Shown here: positions 6,781 through 14,552 of the stretch, piece after piece
How positions within the stretch are numbered: the stretch's first letter is position 1
Layout of the letters: each line of letters starts with the position of its first letter
The notes under the pieces: model-generated
Told to the model about the DNA's origin: nothing
The model's database searches: none
What the model saw: only the letters and a program-made list of their open reading frames with translations
Position numbers and translations under genes: made by a program
Source: JAIRTY01 sp050257395
GTDB lineage: Bacteria; Actinomycetota; Actinomycetes; Streptosporangiales; Streptosporangiaceae
Direction: 5' to 3'
Assembly (NCBI GenBank): GCA_050257395.1
Contig: JBLMWU010000024.1
Span: 1 to 34,729 of the forward strand
DNA: 34,729 bases

Positions 6781-8052
6781 TCACCAGCTGCGCTCCAGCA
6801 CGAGCTGGTGCACGTCGAGGTAACCGGCCCGGAAGCCGCCTTCGGAGTAGGCGAGGTAGAGGTTCCACATGCGCTGGAAAGTGGGCCCGAACCCGAGTTG
6901 CAGAATCTGGTCGGCGGCGGCGGCGAACCGGGTGCGCCACTCGGCCAGCGTGCGGGCATAGTGCTGGCCCATGGGGTAATCGGCCGTCACGCGCAGGCTG
7001 GTGTGCTTGCGCAGGGTGCCGGTGATCGCCTGCAGGGACGGGATCTGCCCGCCTGGGAAGATGTACTTGTGGATCCAGGTGTGGCCGCCGCGGGTGGCCA
7101 GCATCCGGTCGTGCGGCATCGTGATCGCCTGGAGCGCGGCCCTGCCGCCAGGGGCCAGCAGGTGGTCGATGGCGGAGAAGTAAGCGGGCCAGTAGCGCTC
7201 GCCGACCGCCTCGATCATTTCCACGCTGAGCACCACGTCGTAGCTGCCGGTGGCTTCGCGGTAGTCACGCAGTTGCACGTCCACCCGGTCGGCGACGCCC
7301 GCGGCTTTGGCGCGGTGGCGGGCCGTTCGCCATTGTGAGGGTGAGATGGTGAGAGTGGTGACCCGGGCGCCGCGGTCGGCGGCCCGGATGGCCAGCTCGC
7401 CCCAGCCGGTGCCGATCTCCAGCACCGAGGTGCCTTCGCCTACCCCGGTGCGGTCCAGCAGGGCATCGATCTTGCGGCGCTGCGCGCCGGCGATGCTGTC
7501 GCCGGGGGCGAACAGGCCGCTCGAATAGGTCATGCTGGGGTCGAGGAAGAGAGCAAACAGGTCATCGGACAAGTCGTAGTGCCGTTCGATGTTGCGGCGG
7601 GCACCCTTGATGGTGGCGTCCTCGGCAGCGGGCTGATGCGGGATGTACCAGCGCCGCAGCGCCTGAAGCGGTGCCGGGACGAGCGCGGTGACGTTGCTGG
7701 CCAGCACGGTGAACAGGCCGGGCAGGTCCTCGCAGTCCCAGGCTCCGGTCATGTAGGCCTCGGCGAACCCGGCCGTGCCCGAGCCGAGGCGGCGGTAGAA
7801 GGCGTCCTGGTCGCGGATCATCAGGACCGGCGACCCCGGGCGGCCAGCGCCGGACAGCCTGCCGTCCGGGGCCTGGATGCGGATGGGCAGGTGGTCGGCG
7901 GCCCGGCTGAGGAATGCTCGTGCCGCGGCGGCGCGGGCCAGGGCCATGGCGCCATCCGGAACGGCTGGCACCGTCGGCAGTGCGCCTGGCGCGGGTGGCA
8001 CCGCCGGGGCGTCCGGCGACGGGCGGGGCGCGGAAGCGGTTGCAGTGGTCAT
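6781..8052 (-). CDS. Cyclopropane-fatty-acid-synthase-family SAM methyltransferase
   Basis: A 423-residue protein. Hallmarks of the CFA synthase family are ERHYDLSDDLFALFLD, the TYSSGLF segment, the SAM motif VLEIGTGWGELAIRA (CFA enzymes usually have GCGWG), LSVEMIEAVGERYW, and a C-terminal WNLYLAYSEGGFRAGYLDVHQLV. The family transfers a methyl group from SAM to the double bond of membrane phospholipid acyl chains. Products can be cyclopropane or methylated (including furan-precursor) fatty acids, which sequence does not distinguish. The ATG at 8050-8052 has AGGAAGG upstream and overlaps the DUF1365 stop (ATGA), so it is the last gene of a tightly coupled three-gene operon. The N-terminal 40 residues are Ala/Pro-rich and probably disordered. 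Confidence 0.87.
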   Translation of the reverse strand: MTTATASAPRPSPDAPAVPPAPGALPTVPAVPDGAMALARAAAARAFLSRAADHLPIRIQAPDGRLSGAGRPGSPVLMIRDQDAFYRRLGSGTAGFAEAYMTGAWDCEDLPGLFTVLASNVTALVPAPLQALRRWYIPHQPAAEDATIKGARRNIERHYDLSDDLFALFLDPSMTYSSGLFAPGDSIAGAQRRKIDALLDRTGVGEGTSVLEIGTGWGELAIRAADRGARVTTLTISPSQWRTARHRAKAAGVADRVDVQLRDYREATGSYDVVLSVEMIEAVGERYWPAYFSAIDHLLAPGGRAALQAITMPHDRMLATRGGHTWIHKYIFPGGQIPSLQAITGTLRKHTSLRVTADYPMGQHYARTLAEWRTRFAAAADQILQLGFGPTFQRMWNLYLAYSEGGFRAGYLDVHQLVLERSW

Positions 8053-8777
8053 TGGACACCTTCCTGTGCGTGGTGGGCGGGCCGGGGAGTGATCGGCAGG
8101 CGGCGGGCTGCGAGCCTGATGCCCTGCCAGTGGATGAGGGCCGTCACCTGGGCGGTGACCCAGGGATGGCGAAGGGCGCAGGCCAGCAGGCGGCGCGGGG
8201 TGTAGGCGCGGCGGTTGCCAGTCACGCTGGCGGCCAGCACGGTCCGGCCATTGATGTGCAGGGTGATGCTGAGGCGGAGGGCCGCGGCGGGCTCGGGCAG
8301 ATGCAGCCGGTACCGGCCGGCGACCGGCAGGAACGGTGAGACATAGAAGTCCTTGCTGGCCTCCGCGCGTCCGCGGCCGTCGGGGTGCAGCAGGTAGGCG
8401 TGCCGCTGGCCGTAAGTGTTGTGGACCTCCGCGATGACCGCCGCCAGGCTGCCGTCGGCCCGGTGGCACCAGAACACCGTCAGCGGGTTGAACACGTAGC
8501 CGAGCACGGCGGCGTGGCCGAGCATGAGCACCCGCCCGCCGGCCAGGCTGATGCCCCGGCGTGCCAGGTAGCCGTCCACGTTGGCACGGATCGGGGAGGC
8601 CGGGTCGCCGAGGTGGTCGCGCGACCGGAACCGGGCGAACGGACGCAGCGCAAGCGGCACCCGCGGCAGGTCGTCGAGGTCAACCAGCCACAGGTAGCTG
8701 CGGTAGCGGAACGCGCGCCGGAGCGGGTGGGCCCGGACGTGGGTGATCTCGCACGGGTACAGTGCCGCCGTCACCAC
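8049..8777 (-). CDS. DUF1365 family protein
   Basis: A 242-residue member of DUF1365, seen from the N-terminal ALYPCEITHVRAHPLRRAFRYRSYLWLVDLDD, GYVFNPLTVFWCHR and EVHNTYGQRHAYLL, all strongly conserved in that family. The biochemical role is not established to my knowledge. The family almost always lies between an FAD-dependent amine-oxidase-like protein and a CFA-type methyltransferase, as here. The GTG start (8775-8777) overlaps the end of the FAD gene and the stop overlaps the methyltransferase start, so the three are translationally coupled. By association it acts in the same lipid modification or lipid protection pathway. Confidence 0.85.
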   Translation of the reverse strand: MVTAALYPCEITHVRAHPLRRAFRYRSYLWLVDLDDLPRVPLALRPFARFRSRDHLGDPASPIRANVDGYLARRGISLAGGRVLMLGHAAVLGYVFNPLTVFWCHRADGSLAAVIAEVHNTYGQRHAYLLHPDGRGRAEASKDFYVSPFLPVAGRYRLHLPEPAAALRLSITLHINGRTVLAASVTGNRRAYTPRRLLACALRHPWVTAQVTALIHWQGIRLAARRLPITPRPAHHAQEGVQ

Positions 8778-10081
8778 TCCACCCCAAGGGCCCGCGCCGC
8801 CTCGATGCCGGACCGGCAGCCGTCCTCGTGGAACCCCCAGCCGTGGTAAGCGCCCGCGTAGGCGAGGACCGGCGTGTTCAGTTCGGCCAGGCGCCGCTGG
8901 GCCGCGACGGATCGCTCGTCGTAGACCGGGTGAGCGTAGGTCATGCGCCGCAGCACCCGATGCGGTCGAACCCGGTCCAGCGCGTTGAGGGTGACCAGGT
9001 AGTCGGCTGGCTCAGCCAGACCCTGCAGTCGGTTCAGGTGGTAACTGACGTGCACGTTAGCGGCCGTGGCCGTGCAGTCGCGCAGCAGGTAGTTCCATGA
9101 TGCGCGGGCCGCCGGGGCCCGGGGCAGCACAGAGATGTCGGTGTGCAGCACAACCTCGCTGGAGGTGTACCGGAACGCCCCGAGGACGTCCCGCTCGGCG
9201 GCGGTGGGAGCAGCCAGCAGGCGCAGCGCCTCGTCCGGATGGGTCGCAACCACCGCACGGGTGAAGTGACGGGCGCCCCCGTCGCCATCGTGAACGTCCA
9301 CCCCGCCGGCCACCCGGCGGATGGCCCGCACCGGCACGCCGCCCGCGACGGTTGTGAGCTGCTTGGCGATCCGTTCGACATAGGTACGGGAACCGCAGGT
9401 GACGGTGCGCCAACCGGGCGAACGGGCGACCTGCAGCATCCCGTGGTGGTCGAGGAACTCGAACAGGTACCGGGCCGGGTAGGCGAGCGCTTCCGCCGGG
9501 GGGCAGGACCAGACGGCGGCCACCAGCGGGATAACGAAGTGGCTGACGAAGTAGCGCCGGTAGGAGCCCCGGCGCAGGAACTCGCCCAGCGAGAGCGAGT
9601 CCAGGCCGGGAGAGCGGAGCAGCCGGCGGGCATCCCGGTAGAAACCCGGGACCGCAGCCAGTGCGGCCAGGTACTCCGGCCGGGCAACCGAGCCCACTGC
9701 CGGAAACAGGCCGAGCGGGCCGCGCGAGCCCGCGTACTCCAGCCCACAGCCCTCGCAGCGCACCGACATGCTCATCTCGGTGTCCTGGGTGGTGACTCCG
9801 AGTTCGGCGAACAGGCGGATGAGATTGGGATACATGCGGGTGTTGTGCACCAGGAAGCCGGTGTCCAGAGCCAGCAGACGGCCGTCGGCGGTGGCGATGT
9901 CGTGGGTGTGGGCGTGGCCGCCGAGGCGGTCCTGCGCCTCGTACAAGGTCACGTCGTAGGCGCGCTGCAGCAGGTAGGCCGCGGTCAGGCCGGCCACGCC
10001 TGCGCCGACCACGGCCACCTGCGGGCGGCCGGTTCGTGGTGGGGGCGCTGCCCCGCCCGTCGAAAGCTGCCCGGTCGTCAT
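8771..10081 (-). CDS. FAD-dependent amine-oxidase-like oxidoreductase (COG2907 type)
   Basis: A 436-residue flavoprotein. The N-terminal dinucleotide-binding motif VAVVGAGVAGLTAAYLL is followed by LYEAQDRLGGHAHTHDI, the usual GG-motif after the Rossmann fold. RMYPNLIRLFAELGV and the C-terminal VLAYAGAYHGWGFHEDG (second FAD contact) place it in the COG2907 group that accompanies DUF1365 and CFA-type methyltransferases. A dehydrogenation or isomerisation of acyl chains is a reasonable guess from known furan and branched fatty-acid pathways, but is not shown here. It is the first gene of the minus-strand operon, divergent from the CarH-like regulator. An unfused Cys-x2-Cys pair (CEGCGLEY) near residue 110 is a minor point of interest. 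Confidence 0.85.
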   Translation of the reverse strand: MTTGQLSTGGAAPPPRTGRPQVAVVGAGVAGLTAAYLLQRAYDVTLYEAQDRLGGHAHTHDIATADGRLLALDTGFLVHNTRMYPNLIRLFAELGVTTQDTEMSMSVRCEGCGLEYAGSRGPLGLFPAVGSVARPEYLAALAAVPGFYRDARRLLRSPGLDSLSLGEFLRRGSYRRYFVSHFVIPLVAAVWSCPPAEALAYPARYLFEFLDHHGMLQVARSPGWRTVTCGSRTYVERIAKQLTTVAGGVPVRAIRRVAGGVDVHDGDGGARHFTRAVVATHPDEALRLLAAPTAAERDVLGAFRYTSSEVVLHTDISVLPRAPAARASWNYLLRDCTATAANVHVSYHLNRLQGLAEPADYLVTLNALDRVRPHRVLRRMTYAHPVYDERSVAAQRRLAELNTPVLAYAGAYHGWGFHEDGCRSGIEAARALGVEW

Positions 10082-10288
10082 GCTGCCCGTCCCCCGTTCG
10101 GTCTTACTCAGGTAGCCCGCGGCGCGCCGATTGTGGTCTCGCGCACCGGGCGTGTCCCGGCTGCCACCGGGTGCGTCCCCCGTGCCATCCCGCCGCCGGT
10201 TCTGCTGCGAGCGTCGCGGATGCCTGTGCTCTCAAAAACAATACTAAGTTACACTAAAATTCCTTGACCGAACGAACCAGGAGGCCGG
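10082..10288. promoter_or_regulatory. Divergent control region between lipid operon and CarH-like regulator
   Basis: A strikingly A/T-rich patch (about 10231-10262) in an otherwise GC-rich window. It holds two ACTAA boxes exactly 10 bp apart (10243-10247, 10253-10257). TACACT (10250-10255) can serve as a plus-strand -10 for the regulator, and the minus-strand TAGTAT (10241-10246) as a -10 for the FAD operon. The two -10 candidates therefore nearly touch, and a protein bound to the ACTAA pair would block both. No good -35 is visible on either strand. A GGAGG ribosome site precedes the regulator ATG. Confidence 0.5.
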
Positions 10289-11071
10289 ATGGACCTGCGT
10301 GAGGCAGCGGAGGCGCTGGGCGTGCACTACCAGACCGCCTATGCCTGGGTGCGCGAAGGCGCGCTGCCCGCCCGCAAGGTGGGACGCGGTTACGAGGTCA
10401 GCGACACCGGGGTGCAGGCCCTGGCAGCGCGGCGGCGGCAAGGACACGAGCCGCCGCGGCCGATCCAGGTCCGGGACTGGGCAGCCCAGGCGCAGGCGCT
10501 GTACGCAGCGATCATCGGGGGCGAGGAAACGCGAGCCCGGCATCACATGCAGCGGCTCGCGTCCGGGGTGTTCCTCATCGACCTGTGCGAGCAGGTCATC
10601 GCGCCAGCCTTGCGCCGCGTCGGCGACGAGTGGGCGGCCGGACGGGTCTCCATCGCCCAGGAGCACCGGGCAAGCGCGATCTGCGAACGGCTGCTTGCCG
10701 CGCGGATCCGCCAGCCGGCCGGGCGGCCTCGTGGCATCGCGGTCGTCGCCACCCCACCGGGGGAACGGCACGGCCTGCCCGCGCTCATGGCCGCAGCCTG
10801 CCTCCGCGAGGACCGCTGGCTCGTTCATCACCTGGCCAGCGACCTGCCGGTCGAAGAGGTAGCACGGCTCGCGGGCCAAGCAGGCGCCGACCTGGTCGTG
10901 CTGTCAGCGGCAATGAGTGAGACGGCCCGGCAGGCGCGGGAGGCCGCGCAGGCCATCACCGCCACCCACCCGCAGCTGAAGGTGCTCGCCGGCCGGCCCG
11001 GCGCCAGCCTGCACGACCTGATGGCAGGGACGGGGCGCCCGCCGGCGGAAACCCAGACACCCCGCGCGTGA
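10289..11071 (+). CDS. CarH/LitR-type B12-dependent photoreceptor transcriptional regulator
   Basis: A 260-residue protein. Residues 1-45 form a short HTH (LREAAEALGVHYQTAYAWVREG), closer to an excisionase-type HTH than a full MerR arm. Residues 60-140 form the helical B12-binding bundle and 145-250 the Rossmann-like B12 domain. It keeps the light-sensor signature W-x9-E-H (W115, E125, H126) found in CarH, where Trp caps and His ligates the photolysed cobalamin. GERHGLPAL (H161) matches the E-x-H lower-ligand motif, although the usual final Gly is Pro. In known CarH/LitR proteins the AdoCbl-bound tetramer represses in the dark and falls apart in light. It diverges from the FAD-DUF1365-CFA operon and is followed by SRPBCC and SDR genes, its likely targets. 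Confidence 0.85.
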   Translation: MDLREAAEALGVHYQTAYAWVREGALPARKVGRGYEVSDTGVQALAARRRQGHEPPRPIQVRDWAAQAQALYAAIIGGEETRARHHMQRLASGVFLIDLCEQVIAPALRRVGDEWAAGRVSIAQEHRASAICERLLAARIRQPAGRPRGIAVVATPPGERHGLPALMAAACLREDRWLVHHLASDLPVEEVARLAGQAGADLVVLSAAMSETARQAREAAQAITATHPQLKVLAGRPGASLHDLMAGTGRPPAETQTPRA

Positions 11072-11111
11072 TCAGCAGCGCGCAGGATCAGGAGAGAAGA
11101 GGAGTAAACCG

Positions 11112-11627
11112 ATGGCCCGCTACCACGCGACCGTGGAGTCGCACAGCCCGGCGACCGAGACGTTCGGCTACCTGGCGACCTTTAGCAACGCGGCGGAATG
11201 GGACCCTGGGGTCCTGGCCGGGGAGTCGCTGGATGCCGGCCCGGTCGGGGCAGGCAGCCGGTTCCGGCTGGTGGTGCCGTTCCTGGGGGCACGGATACCG
11301 CTGACTTACGAGGTCATCAGCCTCGTGCCGGACCGGGAGATAGTCCTGCGCGCCGCCAATGCCATGCTCCAATCCACCGACCGGATCGTGGTCACGGCCG
11401 CCGCGGACGGCTCGACGGTCAGCTATGACGCCGAGGTGCGGCTGCGGGGTCCGCTGCGAATCCTCGACCCGCTCCTGCGGCCCGGTTTCCGCTCCGTGGC
11501 ACTCCGGGCGGCCACCGGGCTCGCCGGCGCCCTGTCCCGGCGTCCGCCGGGTCGTGGCATCAGGTCCCCAGCGGTCGCACCGGCCCCATCCGGCGGGGCG
11601 GCAAAGCAGGCAGGAGACAGGCGGTGA
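11112..11627 (+). CDS. SRPBCC-family lipid/polyketide-binding-like protein
   Basis: A 171-residue protein with the start-domain pattern: ARYHATVESHSPATETFGYLATFSNAAEWDPGV, an alternating beta-sheet core, and a C-terminal helix (RSVALRAATGLAGAL). The family binds hydrophobic ligands in a helix-grip cavity; no catalytic residue can be named. AGGAG upstream and a GTGA overlap with the next gene indicate an operon with the CarH-like gene and the SDR. By context it may bind or hand over an oxidised or modified lipid. The last 25 residues (Pro/Ala/Gly-rich) are probably disordered. Confidence 0.72.
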   Translation: MARYHATVESHSPATETFGYLATFSNAAEWDPGVLAGESLDAGPVGAGSRFRLVVPFLGARIPLTYEVISLVPDREIVLRAANAMLQSTDRIVVTAAADGSTVSYDAEVRLRGPLRILDPLLRPGFRSVALRAATGLAGALSRRPPGRGIRSPAVAPAPSGGAAKQAGDRR

Positions 11628-12652
11628 CCGGCTTCGGGCAGGCGGTGGACGCGGCCCTGGAAGCCTGCGTGGTCCCGGGCTTCTCCCGGATTGGCCTGGC
11701 CGTCCGCTCCCGGCTGCTGCCCGAGTTCACCGCCGGCGACCCTTTGCCCGTCGACGGAAAGACCATCATCATCACGGGCGCCACCTCCGGGATCGGGTAT
11801 GCGGCAGCGGTCGCCCTGGCCCGGCGCGGCGCGGCGGTCCACTTTCTCGCCCGCGGCCGCGACCGGGGAGAGCGGGCCCGGCGCGCCATCGCCGCCGAAT
11901 CCGGCAGCACGCGCGTCAGCTACGGGCTAGCTGATCTGGAGGACCTGGCCGCTGTCCGCGACTTCGCCAGCGAGTTCAGTGCCAATCATGATCGCCTGGA
12001 TGTGCTCATTCACAACGCGGGGGCCATTTACCCAGAGTTCCGCACGGACGCCGCCGGGACCGAACTGACAGTCCTGAGCCAGGTGGTCGCCCCGTTCCTG
12101 CTGACACGCCTGCTGATGCCGGCGCTGCTCGCCGCCGCCCCATCCCGCGTGATCACCGTCTCCTCCGGCGGGATGTACACCCAGCGCCTCGATCCCGCCA
12201 CCCTGCAGCTGCCGAGGTCGCGCTACCAGGGCGTCACCGCCTATGCGAAAGCCAAGCGGGCCCAGGTGGCGCTGAGCCGGGAATGGGCGCGGCGGACGGC
12301 GGGTACCGGCATTGCCTTCCACGCCATGCACCCAGGCTGGGTCAACACCCCTGGTGTCGCCGCCGCGCTCCCGGGCTTTTACCGGGCCACCCGGCCGATC
12401 CTGCTCACACCCGGGCAAGGAGCCGACACCATCGTCTGGCTCGCCACCATGCCACCCGAGCAGCTGGGCAGCGGCCGGTTCTGGCACGACCGGCGCCCCA
12501 GGCCCGAATACCTGCTCCCATGGACGCGCGGGCAGGACCCCGGCACGGTACGCAAGCTCTGGGACCACCTGGCCGCGACCACCGCTGCCGACTCACCGGA
12601 GCTAGCGCAGGCACTGCCGGATAGCGTGGCTGCTGACCTGCGGATGGATTGA
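11624..12652 (+). CDS. Short-chain dehydrogenase/reductase (SDR), extended N-terminus
   Basis: A 342-residue classical SDR. The cofactor motif TGATSGIG is at residues 51-58, NAG in LIHNAGAIYP, the catalytic Ser in VITVSSGGMY, and Tyr/Lys in TAYAKAKRAQ (Y-x3-K). A 45-residue N-terminal extension and a long C-terminus after HPGWVNTPGV resemble DHRS12-like SDRs that occur with CFA/DUF1365 gene sets. The substrate is unknown; a lipid-derived carbonyl is plausible. The GTG start (11624-11626) overlaps the upstream stop and has AGGAG at a proper distance. A perfect terminator follows, so this is the last gene of the regulator operon. Confidence 0.85.
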   Translation: MTGFGQAVDAALEACVVPGFSRIGLAVRSRLLPEFTAGDPLPVDGKTIIITGATSGIGYAAAVALARRGAAVHFLARGRDRGERARRAIAAESGSTRVSYGLADLEDLAAVRDFASEFSANHDRLDVLIHNAGAIYPEFRTDAAGTELTVLSQVVAPFLLTRLLMPALLAAAPSRVITVSSGGMYTQRLDPATLQLPRSRYQGVTAYAKAKRAQVALSREWARRTAGTGIAFHAMHPGWVNTPGVAAALPGFYRATRPILLTPGQGADTIVWLATMPPEQLGSGRFWHDRRPRPEYLLPWTRGQDPGTVRKLWDHLAATTAADSPELAQALPDSVAADLRMD

Positions 12653-12685
12653 GCCGCCTGCCTGGCTGACAGCGGCAGGCGGCTC
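12651..12685 (+). terminator. Strong hairpin terminator after the SDR
   Basis: GAGCCGCCTGCC (12651-12662) and GGCAGGCGGCTC (12674-12685) form a perfect 12-bp stem with an 11-base loop. It starts inside the SDR stop codon. A weak T-run (TCTTTC) follows. Confidence 0.8.
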
Positions 12686-12763
12686 ACGCAGAGTCTTTCA
12701 GCCATCAAGGCGGGACTTTCGGCCCGGCTGGCCCGCTGCGGGCGCTGTTGCAGAATTCACTGC

Positions 12764-13390
12764 GTGTTCATCGCCTCACGACACACCATCGGCCTGCCCC
12801 CTCCCGCCACCCGGGCACGGCTGGCCAACCTCGTCACCGGCAGCGGGCTCCACCGGGCCTCGCATACCGCCTACCAGCATGGGCTGGACGTGCTGATCCG
12901 GGTCGGCCCGCTCGGAGATGCGCCGCTGACGTCCAAGCTGGTCGCGGTGCGCTTCCTGGAGCCCGTGGAGCGGGATGGCGTGACCACAGTCGGGCTGCGC
13001 TGGGAGGCCACCGGGCCGGCCGCCGGGCTGTTCCCGGTGCTGGATGCCAACCTCACCCTCACCCCAGAAGGCGAGGACCGCACCGAGCTCGCCGTCACCG
13101 GCACCTACCGGGCACCCTTCGGCCGCGTCGGCGCCGCCCTGGACAAAGCGCTCCTGCACCGCCTCGCCAGCATGACCATGGCTGCCTTGCTCACCGAGCT
13201 GGCCGCCGCGATCACCAGCCCCGCTACCGCGGCAGAACCCAGCCCGGAGGCAGCAACGCTCAATCCGGAGGAGTTATCACGCGCTGGGGCCGTGGGAGCG
13301 CGCCAGACGTTGGCCGGGCGCGGCGGTGGGGTGCTGAAAGGCGGCCGGTGCGCCGGAGCCCGTAGCGGTGCGGGGCCCGCCGGCGGCTGA
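12764..13390 (+). CDS. SRPBCC-like protein of unknown function
   Basis: A 208-residue protein starting with GTG. Residues about 30-150 (VLIRVGPLGDAPLTSKLVAVRFLEP, then VGLRWEATGPAAGLFPVLDANLTLTPEGEDRTELAVTGTYRAPFGRVG) follow a beta-rich helix-grip pattern, and ALDKALLHRLASMTMAALLTELA is the closing helix. This is typical of small actinobacterial SRPBCC proteins. The last 55 residues are low-complexity Gly/Ala/Arg and may be disordered. It is separated from the SDR by a terminator, so it has its own promoter. No classical ribosome site is seen before the GTG, which may mean a leaderless message. It may belong to the light-responsive locus, but this is only positional. Confidence 0.6.
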   Translation: MFIASRHTIGLPPPATRARLANLVTGSGLHRASHTAYQHGLDVLIRVGPLGDAPLTSKLVAVRFLEPVERDGVTTVGLRWEATGPAAGLFPVLDANLTLTPEGEDRTELAVTGTYRAPFGRVGAALDKALLHRLASMTMAALLTELAAAITSPATAAEPSPEAATLNPEELSRAGAVGARQTLAGRGGGVLKGGRCAGARSGAGPAGG

Positions 13391-13403
13391 CGGCGCACCG
13401 GCC
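13343..13403 (+). terminator. Inverted repeat around the 3' end of the SRPBCC-like gene
   Basis: GGCCGGTGCGCC (13343-13354) and GGCGCACCGGCC (13392-13403) are perfect inverted 12-mers, 37 bases apart. The stop codon lies in the loop. It may act as a bidirectional terminator between this gene and the convergent hsp20. Confidence 0.5.
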
Positions 13404-13443
13404 ATTCCCATGCCTGGTCGTGAGCTTCTGGCCCGGCCCGGAA

Positions 13444-13863
13444 TCAGGCCGGGCTGATCTGCTTGGCGTCCTGGGTGGTGATGGACAGCTTGCGCGGCTT
13501 GGCGGCTTCGTGGACCGGGATGGCCAGCGTCAGCACACCCGCGGTGTAGTCGGCTTCCACATGATCGGCGTCCAGTGTGTCGCCGAGGAACACCTGCCGG
13601 GTGAACGTGCCCGCTGGGCGTTCGGCGACCAGCATTTCCACCTCGCCGTCGATGCCCTGCCGGCTGGCGTGCACGGTCAGGACGTTCTGCTCCACGGTCA
13701 GGTCGATGGAGTCAAGACTGGCTCCTGGCAGGTCCAGCTTGATGTAGAACGTGTCGCCCTTGCGGTAGGCGTCCATCGGCATCGCCGCCGGCCGGGCGAC
13801 AGTGCCGAACACCTGCTGGGTAAGCCGGTCGAGGTCCCGGAACGGGTCCGTGCGCATCAGCAT
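13444..13863 (-). CDS. Hsp20 / alpha-crystallin small heat-shock protein
   Basis: A 139-residue small heat-shock protein, an ATP-independent holdase that binds unfolding proteins in the cytoplasm. The N-terminus MLMRTDPFRDLDRLTQQVFG is typical of actinobacterial Hsp18/Hsp20. The alpha-crystallin domain spans about 30-130, with FYIKLDLPGASLDSIDLTVEQNVLTV and the signature YTAGVLTLAIPV, followed by the C-terminal KPRKLSI. The start ATG 13861-13863 has AAAGGAG upstream. It diverges from dnaJ-like/hspR, with a back-to-back promoter pair between them, so HspR repression is the expected control. Confidence 0.93.
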   Translation of the reverse strand: MLMRTDPFRDLDRLTQQVFGTVARPAAMPMDAYRKGDTFYIKLDLPGASLDSIDLTVEQNVLTVHASRQGIDGEVEMLVAERPAGTFTRQVFLGDTLDADHVEADYTAGVLTLAIPVHEAAKPRKLSITTQDAKQISPA

Positions 13864-13923
13864 TGCCGGGTCTCCTTTCTAGCCATCTGGTCTGCTAGCC
13901 CGCACGGGGTGCTCACGCAGATG

Positions 13924-13952
13924 TATATAGCACCGCCTCGGTTTCTTGACAA
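13924..13952 (-). promoter_or_regulatory. hsp20 promoter
   Basis: Minus-strand TTGTCA (13947-13952), a 17-base spacer, then TATATA (13924-13929). This is a near-consensus housekeeping promoter. The -35 lies on the palindrome CTTGACAAG (13945-13953) that it shares with the opposite promoter. Confidence 0.7.
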
Positions 13953-13965
13953 GAGAAGACTTAGA
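13945..13965. promoter_or_regulatory. Candidate HspR operator (HAIR-like)
   Basis: CTTGACA-N7-ACTTAGA. The published HAIR consensus is CTTGAGT-N7-ACTCAAG. Spacing is exact, and 9 of 14 consensus positions match by my count. It covers the shared -35 palindrome, so one bound repressor could silence both directions. Confidence 0.45.
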
Positions 13966-13974
13966 TTTTCTACT
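13946..13974 (+). promoter_or_regulatory. dnaJ-like/hspR operon promoter
   Basis: TTGACA (13946-13951), a 17-base spacer, then TCTACT (13969-13974). It faces away from the hsp20 promoter and shares its -35 bases. Confidence 0.65.
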
Positions 13975-14009
13975 TGCAGGTGGAGGGGATACTCTCCAGG
14001 AGGACGAGC

Positions 14010-14552
14010 ATGCCTGCCCGGCAGGTGGGCGAGAGGAGGTGCGGAGTGGAGGGCTCCCAGTCCCGGCGGCACGACCGTGATCCCTACGAGGTTCTGGGCG
14101 TTCCCGCCGACGCGTCCGCGCAGGAGATCGCGCGCGCCTACCGCCGTGCCGCCCACTTGGCCCATCCCGACGCCCGGCCGCAGGACCCTCAGGCGGCCGC
14201 GAGGTTCGGTGCTCTCAGCGACGCCTATCAGACGCTGAGCGATCCTGGCCGCCGGGCGGATTACGACCGCGAGCACCTACGCCATCACCACCCGCCGCAG
14301 ACCACACACGCGGGTGCGGGCTCCGCGGCGCGCGGGAGCGTGGCCCGGCCGCCTGGGGCCCCGCCAATCTGGGCCGGGCCGGTCCATGTGCAGCCGCCCG
14401 GGGCACCGTCCGCAGAGCCACCCCAGTCCGCAGCGCCGGGCCGGTCCGCAGAGCCGCGGCCTGGGAACGCTTCAGCTGGCCGGGCTCACCACCGCGACCC
14501 CGATGTCTATCTCGGGTTGCGCCCGCCCGGGGAAAGGAACTGGCCGTGGTGA
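14010..14552 (+). CDS. J-domain protein (DnaJ-like/CbpA-like co-chaperone)
   Basis: A 180-residue protein. The J domain (about residues 25-90) has DPYEVLGVPADASAQEIARAYRR, the invariant HPD in LAHPDARP, and ALSDAYQTLSDPGRRADYD. There is no zinc-finger or C-terminal substrate domain; the rest is Pro/Ala/His-rich and probably disordered, so this is a type III J protein that would stimulate a DnaK ATPase. Two starts are possible: ATG at 14010 with AGGAGGA 5 bases upstream (used here), or GTG at 14046 with AGGAGG 6 bases upstream. The gene overlaps hspR by 7 bases, so they form an operon. Confidence 0.85.
   Translation: MPARQVGERRCGVEGSQSRRHDRDPYEVLGVPADASAQEIARAYRRAAHLAHPDARPQDPQAAARFGALSDAYQTLSDPGRRADYDREHLRHHHPPQTTHAGAGSAARGSVARPPGAPPIWAGPVHVQPPGAPSAEPPQSAAPGRSAEPRPGNASAGRAHHRDPDVYLGLRPPGERNWPW

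Noticed and set aside
9143..10267. 374-codon plus-strand frame opposite the FAD oxidoreductase
   Set aside because: His/Gly/Val-rich antisense frame with no family features, while the opposite frame has clear FAD motifs.
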